Source: Novipirellula artificiosorum
Lineage (GTDB): Bacteria; Planctomycetota; Planctomycetia; Pirellulales; Pirellulaceae
Direction: 5' to 3'
Assembly (NCBI RefSeq): GCF_007860135.1
Contig: NZ_SJPV01000018.1
Span: 1-64,000, forward strand
DNA: 64,000 nt
In this document: positions 1 through 9,683 of the stretch, in pieces
How positions within the stretch are numbered: the first letter of the stretch is position 1
How the letters are laid out: every line of letters begins with the position of its first letter
Translations under genes and position numbers: made by a program
Notes under the pieces: generated by a model
Told to the model about the DNA's origin: nothing
What the model saw: only the letters and a program-made list of their open reading frames with translations
The model's database searches: none

Positions 1-1
1 G

Positions 2-334
2 AATTTAGAATCACAATTGCGGTTGCCCCGGGTTCACAAACATAGAGAGCTGAGTGAAGCCGAGGCCAGAATCTATTACGACAGTTATCATCAAATTGCT
101 GCCGCGTTGCGGGCCGTCGCGACCGATAATAACATCCAGCTCGTGCTAAATTTTAGCAGCGAAGAAATGGATTTGGAGCAAAACGATTCCGTCTTCCGTG
201 GTGTCATGAGGAACGTCGTCTATCACGACAGCACAATTAACATGACCAACACCGTGATGCGGTATTTGGAAGAACAGACGAACACGTCGCAAGATGCAAC
301 CATTGTCAACACGTCGTCGAACATGAACCGTTGA
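2..334 (+). CDS. OmpH/Skp-like periplasmic chaperone, C-terminal part
   Basis: The reading frame is open to the left edge of the window, so the gene begins outside it. The visible 110 residues have an Arg/Glu-rich helical segment followed by a stretch with the sense 'AEARIYYDSY...IAAALRAVA', then 'NIQLVLNFSSEEMD'. This order matches the C-terminal coiled-coil and strand region of OmpH/Skp family proteins as they occur in planctomycetes. The family is a periplasmic chaperone for outer-membrane proteins. Only the C-terminal half can be judged, and the N-terminal signal peptide is not in view. The call rests on recognition of the motif order, so moderate certainty. Confidence 0.6.
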   Translation, partial: NLESQLRLPRVHKHRELSEAEARIYYDSYHQIAAALRAVATDNNIQLVLNFSSEEMDLEQNDSVFRGVMRNVVYHDSTINMTNTVMRYLEEQTNTSQDATIVNTSSNMNR

Positions 335-415
335 CCCCATTTGCGAAAAGCTCTTGAAGCAATCCGCTTCGCCGCTTCAGTGTGATCAGCGCTGTAAGTT
401 AGCAGATTCAGCGCA

Positions 416-729
416 GTTTTTTTGGCTCATCCGGCGGAAGCGTGCGCAGGAGGTTTTCGAGGCATCTCTCCGGTGTCCCATCATTGCTGGCAGGAGCTAT
501 TTTCACTGGTTATCGTGCAGTTTCCGGGAGAAACGGAGTCGAGCTCTGCAGAGGTGCAACTTGACAAGGGATATCCCGGTCGATGGTGCGCCAAGGGTGC
601 TACCGGTTCCCGGCGGACGACCGTCCGTCGGGGACTCTTTTCTAAGACATCATTGGACACCGGAGCCATACCTCCAAAAAAACCTCGAGTCTGGGTTCCG
701 CGCGCTTCTGTCGGATGAGCCGTTTTTTG
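416..729 (+). mobile_element. MITE-like element, copy 1, with near-perfect 8-bp target duplication
   Basis: A 298-bp unit (424-721) begins GGCTCATCC and ends GGATGAGCC. The inverted similarity of the ends extends imperfectly inward for about 75 bp on each side. It is flanked by GTTTTTTT (416-423) and GTTTTTTG (722-729), a 7-of-8 match that looks like a target-site duplication. A nearly identical copy lies inverted at 53297-53593. Open frames run across it in several phases but none resembles a transposase, so it is best read as a non-autonomous element moved by an enzyme encoded elsewhere. Confidence 0.8.
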
Positions 730-1049
730 TCGGGTAGTCCTCGATTTCGGGAAGTGTGCATCGAAGCAATCCCGCGGACTCGCGTCGGTCGATGACAGAG
801 ATTAGTGCCACCCATCAATCGAGGGGCCGCTCATCGAGCCAATTGATAACCTTCTCCGCCAATCAGAGACGGATTTGGTGGGTGGCACCGCGACAGGAAT
901 GCTAGCTAACCATCGTGGGCTGCTGCGACGATTGGTGATCTTGACCTTTCTGGTCCGAATTGCGTACCGAATGTACTTCGCGGTAGACGGGATTTTCCCA
1001 ACTTTCGAGTAGCTAGCCACACGAGGCGGCTATACCCGAGATCACGACC

Positions 1050-2627
1050 TTGCACGCACCTCTCGACCGACGAGCCCCATCTTGCGCGCTTCGCGATTGG
1101 CTTCCCAGCTGGCGTGGCCTCGCTGCCGGTCTGCAACAATCGGCTGCTATCATCCCGTCGCCCCGCTGGATGTGTCTCGTTCTGGCGATCACGCTCGCGA
1201 CCACCGGCTCCGCGCAAGAGGACTCCGCCGCCGATTTTCGGTTGGAGCTCGACCGAATGCGTGAGGACTACGAGACGCGCATCGCACGGATCGAGGCGGA
1301 TCAATCCAACTTCTCAACTCAGAGACGAACCGAGAGCAACATCGATGCCCAAACTGAGGCATTTCGTCGGCAACTGGAGCTGCGAGTGCCGGGCTATACT
1401 GCGCTGCCTGAGAGCACCGAGCAGGCGTTACTATCCGAAATCCGCGACCGACAAGTCCTGCAAAACCTGTTCACATTCCACGGGTATGCACGGAGTGGCT
1501 TCGGAAGCAGCGGCAGAGGCAGCGACCAAGAAGTGTTTCAGGCACCCGACGCCCCAACCAAATACCGCCTGGGTAACGAAAACGATACCTATGCCGAGCT
1601 AGCGCTCGAGCGATCTCGCGAACTTGAAAGCGGCGTGATGGTGCGGGGCGAGCTGATGCTGGCGATGCAAACGCTTCAAAACTCGACGTTCGATCCGTCC
1701 GACAACTTCTTGCTGAGACAGGCATACCTCGAGATGTGGCGATTGCCGATGGTTCCTGAATGGAAGTTCTGGGCCGGAAATCGCTACTACGATCGTCACG
1801 ACATCCACATCATCGACTACTTCTTCCTCGACATGAGTGGCTACGGGGGCGGAATTCAAGATATCCCTTTCCACGGCGCCAAGTTGGCGGTCGCCTACCT
1901 CGGTGGCGCTCTCGAGTTCCCAGTCACCGACCAAGGACGTATCGCCGACCACAACGTTGACGTCCGAATCTACGACATCCCTGTTCCGACCGGCAATATG
2001 CTGCTGTGGGGCGCCGGTTCCTACGAATCGGGCGGCACGGCAACGGACAACAGCAATACAGAGAATGTCAAACGTGGGTACGCCGTCGGTGCGATCCATG
2101 TTACAGAAGAACTTCTTGGCGGATTCGCAAAGTCTTCCGTCCAGTGGGGTCGCGACTCGTCGGCTAACTTCTCGTCGTCAGTCAACATGCCGTTCACCGA
2201 TTTCAATCTCGACTCACAACTGCTGTTCACCAACACCGTGACCGTGCATCTATGTGACTGGTTTACGATGCAAGCGATCGGAATCTACCGGCGCACCACT
2301 GCGCCGGATCAAACCGACCCCAAAACCGAATGGGTGTCGGGTGGCTTGCGTCCGATTGTCCACCTGACTCAACATGCCGCCGTTGCTGTTGAGTACGGCG
2401 TTGACTTTGTCGAGAGTGGTCCGTTGCAAGTGGAAGGAACGGTGCAGAAGCTAACGTTCAGCCCCATGCTGAGAGCCGACACCAACTTCTTCTCGCGTCC
2501 GGAATTGCGAGCCTTCGTCAGCTTTGCCTGGTGGGGAGACGAATTCCGTGGTCTAGTCGGCGGCCCGACATACATTGACGAAACCAATGGCGCGTCTTTT
2601 GGCGTCCAAGGCGAACATTGGTGGTAA
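1050..2627 (+). CDS. LamB-like maltoporin / carbohydrate porin
   Basis: Outer-membrane beta-barrel porin, probably for passive uptake of oligosaccharides. After a signal-like hydrophobic stretch ending 'TTGSAQ' there is a short coiled-coil segment (about residues 65-110), as in planctomycete porins. Next comes 'FTFHGYARSGFG', the usual first barrel strand, and 'KFWAGNRYYDRHDIHIIDYF' followed by a Gly-rich patch. That last block is the hallmark of the LamB family. The start is uncertain: a TTG at 1050 and an ATG at 1170 (residue 41) are both possible. The ATG would leave the signal peptide without a basic n-region, so the longer form is listed. No obvious Shine-Dalgarno sequence precedes either. 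The gene stands alone, and the sulfatase and glycosidase genes of the window would supply its substrates (inference). Confidence 0.8.
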   Translation: MHAPLDRRAPSCALRDWLPSWRGLAAGLQQSAAIIPSPRWMCLVLAITLATTGSAQEDSAADFRLELDRMREDYETRIARIEADQSNFSTQRRTESNIDAQTEAFRRQLELRVPGYTALPESTEQALLSEIRDRQVLQNLFTFHGYARSGFGSSGRGSDQEVFQAPDAPTKYRLGNENDTYAELALERSRELESGVMVRGELMLAMQTLQNSTFDPSDNFLLRQAYLEMWRLPMVPEWKFWAGNRYYDRHDIHIIDYFFLDMSGYGGGIQDIPFHGAKLAVAYLGGALEFPVTDQGRIADHNVDVRIYDIPVPTGNMLLWGAGSYESGGTATDNSNTENVKRGYAVGAIHVTEELLGGFAKSSVQWGRDSSANFSSSVNMPFTDFNLDSQLLFTNTVTVHLCDWFTMQAIGIYRRTTAPDQTDPKTEWVSGGLRPIVHLTQHAAVAVEYGVDFVESGPLQVEGTVQKLTFSPMLRADTNFFSRPELRAFVSFAWWGDEFRGLVGGPTYIDETNGASFGVQGEHWW

Positions 2628-2639
2628 CGGATTTGCTGC

Positions 2640-3790
2640 GAACAGGCGGCGCTCTCGTACGAAAACAACCGCAGCATCTTAAAAACCATCGCGGTACGCC
2701 GAGTAACCGAAGTCCACGGAAACGTCATCCACGACACCTTGGCTTAACGCAGATATAAGAAACGCGGTTGAGCACGTCAGGGGAAAACCTGCTGTACCCA
2801 TTCCGATGGAAACAGCGATTCATTTTTAATGCCGGCGTCGGCCGTGTCGGAGTGAATCGAGATTGTTGACCAGAAACGCCGGTTCGGTACATCGAATGCG
2901 GTTCGGATGCATTAAATAGAATCCGGTGAGGGGGGCTCGCCCAGCTGGATCCGGGACAGAGCCATCCTGCGGCAAGAAAATTCACCTCGCCCGCCACATG
3001 CATTCTTACCCCAAGCGCATGGAGACATCGGAGGGCTTCCCAGCTTGATGCTGTCCATACTCTGTCCCTGTCAATTGCTCACGATGGTTAACCAACCACA
3101 TCCATAGGAAGCCGCTTCCTGTGCTCTCCCGTTCGCTCAAAAATATCGGTGCGGTTCTGAGCATCGATTGGGCGTTGAGTGCGAGGGAAGGCAAAGGAAA
3201 GGCTTTCTTGAAGAACTCCTTCGGAGAGCAGTGCGACGCAATTCCCTACAGCGGTATCTTCAAAATACCGATTGTTGAATGTGCACGGTACCTGGCGAAC
3301 CGGAGTACATAGCGTGAACGCGTCCCGACGATGCTGCCGTACTTGAAAATCAGAGTTTCTGCGCTGCGTGAATCGATTCGTGAATAAGGGTTTGCTGCTC
3401 CGGTCGATGAAGCCGGAACACTTTGGGTGAGGGCCATTTCGGCGCGTCGGTGCAGGAATTCTGACGACACCGACGCGTGTTTCACCCCGACCGAACTCTG
3501 TTCGGTCGATGCAACCGCCTTCACGAAGAAGACCGCAGAACTCGCGTCGGTCGCGTTGACCGAACGCACGAAGCGAAAGAGCCGAGGTGTATCCATCCAA
3601 ATTTCATCAAGCATCGTGCGCCCTACACGCCACTGAACGCGAAACAAGTATCATCCCAATCCCCAACGACGGCACTCGCGAGGACGTTGGGCACGATGAG
3701 CTGATGGCCTGACCCGATCAATGACAAAGAAGGGAATGTAATTCCTCGGTTTTGGCGGCGAGCCGGGCCCGTAGATTTCTGATGCGCAGA
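2640..3790. other. Intergenic region without a convincing gene
   Basis: About 1.15 kb between the porin and the TetR gene. Frames on both strands overlap one another between 3090 and 3650, but none has a recognisable domain, a ribosome-binding site or a signal peptide. A 63-codon plus-strand frame at 3121-3312 and a 170-codon minus-strand frame at 3088-3600 overlap head to head and cannot both be real. I see no RNA gene here. Confidence 0.5.
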
Positions 3791-3807
3791 CTGTAGAATA
3801 TGACGGT

Positions 3808-4511
3808 ATGTCAGAAACAAAGTCATTAACCATCCGTCGTCGCAACGACCCACAGGATCGTTCTGTGCTGCGAAAGTCGGAACGGACTCGGCAGTCGATT
3901 CTCAATGCGGCGGTTAAATTCCTGTCGACCCATCCGTTTCGCGATCTGACGGTGGCGCATTTGATGTCGCTGGCCGGAACGAGCCGATCGGCATTCTATC
4001 AGTACTTCGGGGATCTCCACGATTTGATGGAGACGCTGATGCAAGGACTGGAAGAGGACATTTTTCACGTCGCCGCACCCTGGTTTCAGGGTGATGATGA
4101 TCCAACACCACTTCTCGAACAGACGATGGCCGGTTTGGTGCAGCTCTGCTACCGGCAGGGCTCCATCCTGCAGGCCGTGGCAGATGCCGCACCAATGGAT
4201 GAGCGGTTGGAAAAATCGTGGATGGATTTCCTCACAGCCTTTGACGATGCCGTCACCGATCGAATCGAGGAGCATCAGGCAATTGGTATGATCGAACCGT
4301 TTGATGCCCGGCCTGTAGCAATCGCCTGAATCGCATGGATGCGTCGCTGCTTATTCACCACTTTGGGCGTCGGCCGAGATCCCAACAGCAACCAGTCCGC
4401 GAGGCGATCGTGCGGATATGGACATCCACACTGTACCCAGAACTGATACGGAGCGGTTCTGCTGCTTCACGCTCCAGAGACCGCAACAAGTCAACCGCAA
4501 GAAAAGCATAG
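3808..4511 (+). pseudogene. TetR/AcrR-family regulator split by a single-base frameshift
   Basis: The first 173 codons encode a typical TetR protein. A helix-turn-helix domain occupies about residues 23-72 ('RQSILNAAVKFL', 'TVAHLMSLAGTSRSAFYQYF'), followed by the ligand-binding core. The frame stops at 4327-4329. In the -1 frame the sequence continues at once with 'LNRMDASLLIHHFGRRPR' and runs to a stop at 4509-4511, which is the normal C-terminal end of this family. Adding one C in the GCC-TGAAT stretch near 4325 would restore a continuous protein of about 234 residues. The regulator lies just upstream of the DUF1254-sulfatase-DUF1254 genes and probably controlled them (inference). The shift could be a true mutation or a sequencing error. 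Confidence 0.85.
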
Positions 4512-4539
4512 CAACCGCACCCGAATGAAAGGTCAAGCC

Positions 4540-6048
4540 ATGAATCTTCGAGTCACAACGTCGTTTGTCATTGGGCTGTTAATCGCTGACAACGTTTGTC
4601 AGGCCCAGCCTCCCCAAATGAAGATGACCACAAGGATTCCGCCAGGAATCGCCACGCCGGACAAGCTCGAAACGCCCGTGGGAACGCTGCGTTCGGTGGA
4701 CGGTGTTCCTGATGCAGAGACGACCCAGCGGGTATTTGATAACCTCGATTTTCAACGCGCGACGCAGGCCTATCTGTCGACCATCCAAATCTCCTCAATG
4801 AACGGGATGCGGAAAGGGTTGCTTTCTTTCGGCCCGGCGAATCGCACCGCTTTGCTGTTTGAAGATCTGATGGATTCCAAGGCACTCTGGCTGACCCCGA
4901 ACACTGTCTCTGTCTATATGGCGATGTGGTTGGAATTGGGCGATGAGCCGATGGTGTTGGAGACGCCTCCCAACGTGTTGGGATTGATTGACGATGCGTG
5001 GTTCAAATACGTGGCAGACTTTGGAAACGCCGGCCCCGACAAGGGGAAGGGCGGAAAATTCCTGATCCTGCCGCCCGGGTACAAGGGCGAAGTACCGGAG
5101 GGTTACCACGTCGCTCGCTCGGAAACGCATGGCAACTGGGTGTTGTGGCGGGGCTTTCAGGTTGACGGTTCCACCAAGTCGGCAGTGGATGCGACGAAGA
5201 ATCGGTTTCGAGTCTATCCGCTTTCTCAAAAAGATGATCCGCCCGCGATGAATTTCCTGAATGTCTCTGGCAAATTCCACAACACGATTCACCGCATGGA
5301 CTACGGGTACTGGGAAGAGCTCAATGAAGTGATACAGCGTGAGCCGGTTGATGCATTGGATCCCGAGATCCTCGGTTGGCTGGCAACGATTGGGATTGAG
5401 CACGGGAACGCTTTCGATCCTGATCCACGGATGAAAAAGATTCTCACCGATGCCGCGAATGTTGCGGCTGTGACTGCCCGAGCGTTAACGGCGCGTCCGC
5501 GAGACTCGCGACTGTACGTGTATCCCGGAGAGCGAGTTTGGACGAACCCTTTCATCCAGGGCCGTTATGACTTTTTGCTTGACGGTGTTCGCCTGATTGA
5601 CTCGCGGATTTATATGCATTTCTACGCGACCGGTATCACGCCGGCGATGTCAATCAAGAATGTCGGCAAGGGTTCTCAGTACCTGATCGCGTACCTGGAC
5701 AAAAACGGCAACGCCTTGGATGGCAGTAAGACGTACAAGATTCATTTGCCGCCCAACGTGCCAGCGAAAGACTTCTGGTCGTTCACGATTTACGACACTC
5801 AAACTCGATCGATGTTGCAGACCGACCAGCAGTTCCCTGGTCTGGACAACAACCAGGAAGGATTGAAGAAAAACGCTGACGGTTCCTACGACATCTACTT
5901 CAGCCCGAAGCCTCCGGAAGGATTGGAGAACAACTGGATTCAATCTGTGCCTGGCAAAGGGTGGCACACCATCTTTCGCCTCTACGGTCCTCTGGGACCC
6001 TTCTACGACAAGACTTGGAAGCCCAGCGATCCGGAAGTGGTGGAGTAA
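4540..6048 (+). CDS. Secreted DUF1254/DUF1214 protein
   Basis: Exported protein of 502 residues with a signal peptide ending near 'VCQA'. An N-terminal DUF1254 region lies at about residues 60-190 ('DLMDSKALWLTPNTVSVYM'). A C-terminal DUF1214 region lies at about 370-490, with 'GSQYLIAYLDKNGNALDG', 'FWSFTIYDTQTRSML' and 'IFRLYGPLGPFYDKTW'. The biochemical role of the family is not established. The ATG at 4540 was preferred over the in-frame ATG at 4525 because AAAGG lies at suitable spacing before it. It sits between a broken TetR gene and an arylsulfatase on the same strand, suggesting one regulon. Confidence 0.9.
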   Translation: MNLRVTTSFVIGLLIADNVCQAQPPQMKMTTRIPPGIATPDKLETPVGTLRSVDGVPDAETTQRVFDNLDFQRATQAYLSTIQISSMNGMRKGLLSFGPANRTALLFEDLMDSKALWLTPNTVSVYMAMWLELGDEPMVLETPPNVLGLIDDAWFKYVADFGNAGPDKGKGGKFLILPPGYKGEVPEGYHVARSETHGNWVLWRGFQVDGSTKSAVDATKNRFRVYPLSQKDDPPAMNFLNVSGKFHNTIHRMDYGYWEELNEVIQREPVDALDPEILGWLATIGIEHGNAFDPDPRMKKILTDAANVAAVTARALTARPRDSRLYVYPGERVWTNPFIQGRYDFLLDGVRLIDSRIYMHFYATGITPAMSIKNVGKGSQYLIAYLDKNGNALDGSKTYKIHLPPNVPAKDFWSFTIYDTQTRSMLQTDQQFPGLDNNQEGLKKNADGSYDIYFSPKPPEGLENNWIQSVPGKGWHTIFRLYGPLGPFYDKTWKPSDPEVVE

Positions 6049-6054
6049 TCGTGG

Positions 6055-6073
6055 CTGGGGCTTCTAGCCCCAG
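6055..6073. repeat. Perfect short palindrome downstream of the DUF1254 gene
   Basis: CTGGGGCT-TCT-AGCCCCAG forms an 8-bp GC-rich stem with a 3-nt loop 6 bp after the stop codon. A second, weaker stem (GGCTGG-aag-CCAGGCC) follows within 40 bp. There is no T-tract, so it could act as a processing or attenuation hairpin between the two genes. It could equally be one of the dispersed palindromes of this genome. Confidence 0.5.
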
Positions 6074-6150
6074 TATTCAAATTCAATCTCCTGCGGCTGG
6101 AAGCCAGGCCACTTCAACCCGGGACCCTATTCTTCACTGAGGACAAAAAG

Positions 6151-8541
6151 ATGAAACAACAACTCTTCACACCCGTTCTGTCAGTTGCCGTGTTTTTGCT
6201 GGCTTACAACATCCAGTCTGCAATGGCACAAGATGACACGTCAACGGCCTACAAGATGGATCGAACTGTTCTGCCGATTCAACCACCTAAATATGCACCC
6301 ATTGAGGTCTTTGACGCGAGGGACGCCACCAAGCCTCCGATGTTTCAAATCAAACCACCCGAAGGCGCTCCCAACGTCGTCATCGTTTTGATTGATGACA
6401 TTGGTTTTGGTGCGACAAGTACTTTCGGTGGAGCCATTGAAACCCCCACATTTGATCGTTTGGCCAAAGGCGGATTGCGGTTCAACCACTTCCACACGAC
6501 GGCTCTCTGTTCGCCCACGCGAGCCTCGTTGCTTTCCGGTCGGAATCATCACGAGGTCAACGTTGGCTGCGTGATGGAAATCGCCACTGGCTTCCCGGGC
6601 AATCAGGGCGAGCGTTCCAACGATGCTAAATATTTTGCGGAAACCCTTCGGCACAACGGTTACAGCACCGCTGCATTTGGAAAGTGGCACGAAACACCGA
6701 CGTGGGAAGTCTCGGTTTCCGGACCGTATTTCCGCTGGCCGACGCATTCTGGCTTTGACAAGTTTTATGGCTTCATCGGTGGCGAGACCAACCAGTGGGA
6801 CCCCGTGATTTTTGACGGAGTCACGAAAGTCGAAAAGAAGGACGATCCCGAATATCACTTCACCGCAGACATGACCAATGAAGCCATCAACTGGATGAAG
6901 TTTCAGCAGGCGATGACTCCAGACAAACCCTTCTTTATTTACTACGCACCGGGAGCCGTGCATGCCCCGCACCATGCGCCAAGAGAATGGATCAAGAAGT
7001 ACGACGGGAAATTTGATTCCGGCTGGCTCAGGTATCGCGAAGAGACGCTTGCTCGCCAGAAGGCGATGGGCATCGTACCGCAAAATACGAAGCTGGCACC
7101 GATGCCAGAAGACATCAAGGATTGGGAAAAGCTAAGCGACAAGGAACGTGAACTCTTCGCGCTGCAAATGGAAGCGTTTGCCGGTTTCACTGAACACACG
7201 GACCACGAAGTTGGGCGACTGGTCGATGCGATCGACGACATTGGAGCATTGGACAATACGCTGTTCATCTACATCATGGGCGACAACGGCTCAAGTGGCG
7301 AAGGTGGCCTGGAAGGAACTTACAACGAGCTCGTCCATCTGAACGGCATCTTTGATGCTGAGACCGTGGACAGCATGCTGGCCCGCGCCGATGACTGGGG
7401 CGGACCCAATTCATTCCCGCACTTTTCGGCTGCATGGGCGGTAGCAACAGACGCACCCTTTACCTGGACCAAGCAGATGGCCGCCGATTTTGGTGGCACT
7501 CGCAATAGCATGGTCATGCACTGGCCAAAAGGATTTGAGTCCAAAGGCGAAATTCGTGCGCAGTGGCACCACGTCAACGACGTCGCAGCGACCGTTCTGG
7601 AAGCGGCGAAACTGCCCCAGCCAACGATGGTCAATGGTGTCAAGCAAAAGCCGCTGTCGGGCGTCAGCATGCTGTATGCGACGGATGACGCGAAAGCAAA
7701 AGACCGGCATACGACTCAGTACTTTGAGATGTTTGCGAACCGGGCAATCTATCACCAAGGCTGGCTGGCTCGCGCAGTTCATCGCGCCCCATGGAATAAC
7801 ACACCATTCCACACTTTGCAGAATGACGTCTGGGATCTCTACAACACCACGGAAGATTTCAGCCTGACAAACAATCTGGCCGACAAGCATCCTGAAAAAC
7901 TGAAAGAGATGAAGGAATTGTTCAAGAAGGAGGCCATCGCCAACAGCGTCTACCCTTTGGATGATAGAGCTTATGAACGCTTCAACGCCGCCATCGCTGG
8001 TCGCCCGGACCTGATGGGCGATCGAACCAGCCTGACCCTTGGCCATGGCATGACGGGGATCCTGGAGAACACGTTCATCAACGAGAAGAACACGTCCAAG
8101 ACGATCGTCGCAAACGTTGACCTGAGGGGAAATGATCGCGGAGTCATTCTTTGTCAGGGCGGCAAGTTCGGCGGCTGGGCTTTGTACATGGATCAGGGCA
8201 AGCCTGCCTACACCTACAACTGGTTTGGCTTGAAGAGTTATACCGTCGCATCCAGCAAAGCGATCGATAAAGACAAGGCCGAGATCAAATTGGTCTTTGA
8301 CTATGAGGGCGGCGGTACCGGACGAGGAGGCCAGGCGACGATCTTTGTCGATGGTGAAAAGGTCGCGGAGGGCCGGATCGACAAAACCCAGCCAGCGGTT
8401 TACTCCGCCGATGAAACGGCAGATGTTGGCATCGACGAATCAACGCCAGTGGCTGACAAGGTCTTTGAGGATGTTGAGGACTCGGAGTTCACCGGTCGGG
8501 TCAACACGGTCACGATCAGCATACCGAAAAGGGAGAAGTAG
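6151..8541 (+). CDS. Secreted arylsulfatase
   Basis: Hydrolyses sulfate esters, probably on marine polysaccharides, in the periplasm or outside the cell. The 796-residue protein has a signal peptide ending 'SAMAQ' and the metal-binding 'IDDIGFG' at about 81-87. The sulfatase signature C-S-P-T-R-A-S-L-L-S-G has Cys120 as the residue converted to formylglycine. Further sulfatase blocks are 'GKWHE' and 'YIMGDNGSSGEGG'. The C-terminal 150 residues form a beta-rich extension seen in large arylsulfatases with 'LGHGMTGI' at its start. GAGGAC lies just before the ATG. It is flanked by DUF1254 genes, which suggests co-expression. No formylglycine-generating enzyme is encoded in the window. Confidence 0.93.
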   Translation: MKQQLFTPVLSVAVFLLAYNIQSAMAQDDTSTAYKMDRTVLPIQPPKYAPIEVFDARDATKPPMFQIKPPEGAPNVVIVLIDDIGFGATSTFGGAIETPTFDRLAKGGLRFNHFHTTALCSPTRASLLSGRNHHEVNVGCVMEIATGFPGNQGERSNDAKYFAETLRHNGYSTAAFGKWHETPTWEVSVSGPYFRWPTHSGFDKFYGFIGGETNQWDPVIFDGVTKVEKKDDPEYHFTADMTNEAINWMKFQQAMTPDKPFFIYYAPGAVHAPHHAPREWIKKYDGKFDSGWLRYREETLARQKAMGIVPQNTKLAPMPEDIKDWEKLSDKERELFALQMEAFAGFTEHTDHEVGRLVDAIDDIGALDNTLFIYIMGDNGSSGEGGLEGTYNELVHLNGIFDAETVDSMLARADDWGGPNSFPHFSAAWAVATDAPFTWTKQMAADFGGTRNSMVMHWPKGFESKGEIRAQWHHVNDVAATVLEAAKLPQPTMVNGVKQKPLSGVSMLYATDDAKAKDRHTTQYFEMFANRAIYHQGWLARAVHRAPWNNTPFHTLQNDVWDLYNTTEDFSLTNNLADKHPEKLKEMKELFKKEAIANSVYPLDDRAYERFNAAIAGRPDLMGDRTSLTLGHGMTGILENTFINEKNTSKTIVANVDLRGNDRGVILCQGGKFGGWALYMDQGKPAYTYNWFGLKSYTVASSKAIDKDKAEIKLVFDYEGGGTGRGGQATIFVDGEKVAEGRIDKTQPAVYSADETADVGIDESTPVADKVFEDVEDSEFTGRVNTVTISIPKREK

Positions 8542-8723
8542 AAGACGTGAACGATGTATGAGGGGCATGAAGCATGACCCTTGATATTCGTCGTTGATTG
8601 ACTCGCTCGGCGGCTGTGAACTCCCGCCGAGTTGATAAAACGATGATCCCTAAAGTCGGCAACAACGCCGATTCAGTGGCGGGGAGCTTTTTCGGCAACA
8701 GAATGGATCGTTCGGTGATTGAA

Positions 8724-9578
8724 ATGCAACGACTCTTCCTAGCAATCGTGTCGTGTGTGGCGCTGACTGGATTGACCGATGCGGCCAACGTCCTGGGGCA
8801 GGAGCTTACACCGGTGGAGGCTCAGACGATTGCTCGTGAAGCAACCATTTACGGTTACCCGATCGTAGAAAGCTATCGGACGCTGCATGCCTTTGCGATC
8901 GATCGCGAGGGCGACGAATTCAAAGCGCCACTCAATACGCTCAAGCACGAGGCCAACGTCTTTACTCCTGCTGAAAACGGTGTGGTAACAGCTAACGCCG
9001 ATACGCCCTATTCATTCTTGTGGATGGACTTGAGGGATGAGCCCGTCGTGCTTGGTGTGCCGGCTATGGAGGAGGGACGTTACTATTCAATCCAATTGAC
9101 AGACCTCTTCAAATTCAATTTCGATTACATCGGTTCCAGAGTGACCGGCAACAGCGCTGGGCAATACTTGATCGCGGGTCCAAGTTGGACGGGAGAGACG
9201 CCTGCGGGCATTAGCAAAGTCATTCGGTGCGACACCGAATTTGCATTTGCCATCTATCGCACGCAATTGCTCGGGCCTGATGATCTTGAGAACGTCAAGG
9301 ACATTCAGAATCAATACACCGCAACGGCATTGAGTGAGTACGCAGATAGAGCGAAAACGGACGATGCGCCGGATACTGTTTTCTCAACTCCCATGCCCGC
9401 CGAAGACTCGGATCTCGCGTTCTTTTCAACACTCAATTTCGCGTTGCCGTTCTGTCCGTCTGATGAATCGGAACAGGAACTCATGACGCGACTGGCGCGG
9501 ATCGGAGTCTCTCCGATTCCTATAGGAACTGCTTCAGTGATTGCCACTCGGTTGGTTATCCATCGCATAGGAATGTAG
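8724..9578 (+). CDS. DUF1254 protein, C-terminally truncated
   Basis: The product has a signal peptide (from 'MQRLFLAIV'), then a clear DUF1254 domain: 'AREATIYGYPIVESY', 'NVFTPAENGVVTANADTPYS', 'GRYYSIQLTDLFKFNFDYIG'. It keeps the family pattern up to 'TRLARIGVSP' at 9510 and then diverges into 20 unrelated residues before the stop. The DUF1214 half that completes such proteins is missing (about 285 residues against roughly 450). This looks like a deletion at about 9520, so the protein is probably non-functional. The ATG at 8724 was chosen because GGTGA precedes it and a signal peptide follows. An ATG at 8703 is also in frame. Confidence 0.7.
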   Translation: MQRLFLAIVSCVALTGLTDAANVLGQELTPVEAQTIAREATIYGYPIVESYRTLHAFAIDREGDEFKAPLNTLKHEANVFTPAENGVVTANADTPYSFLWMDLRDEPVVLGVPAMEEGRYYSIQLTDLFKFNFDYIGSRVTGNSAGQYLIAGPSWTGETPAGISKVIRCDTEFAFAIYRTQLLGPDDLENVKDIQNQYTATALSEYADRAKTDDAPDTVFSTPMPAEDSDLAFFSTLNFALPFCPSDESEQELMTRLARIGVSPIPIGTASVIATRLVIHRIGM

Positions 9579-9683
9579 CGTGGAGGGACGTAGCGATCAG
9601 GGCCAACCCGCAAGCCCTGTAAGAGCATACGATGGTGACAGCGACCGAGCAAGCAAGTTGCGTAGCTGGTAGAAACAATCCGT

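Noticed and set aside
354..737. Long open frames on both strands across 354-737 and their twins at 53250-53714
   Set aside because: They are shadows of the MITE-like repeat: the same translated sequence appears in both copies because the DNA is repeated. It resembles no protein family and lacks ribosome-binding sites.
3088..3647. Overlapping minus-strand frames of 170 and 133 codons
   Set aside because: They overlap each other and a plus-strand frame, show no domain, signal peptide or ribosome-binding site, and have biased Arg/Ser/Pro composition typical of non-coding GC-rich DNA.
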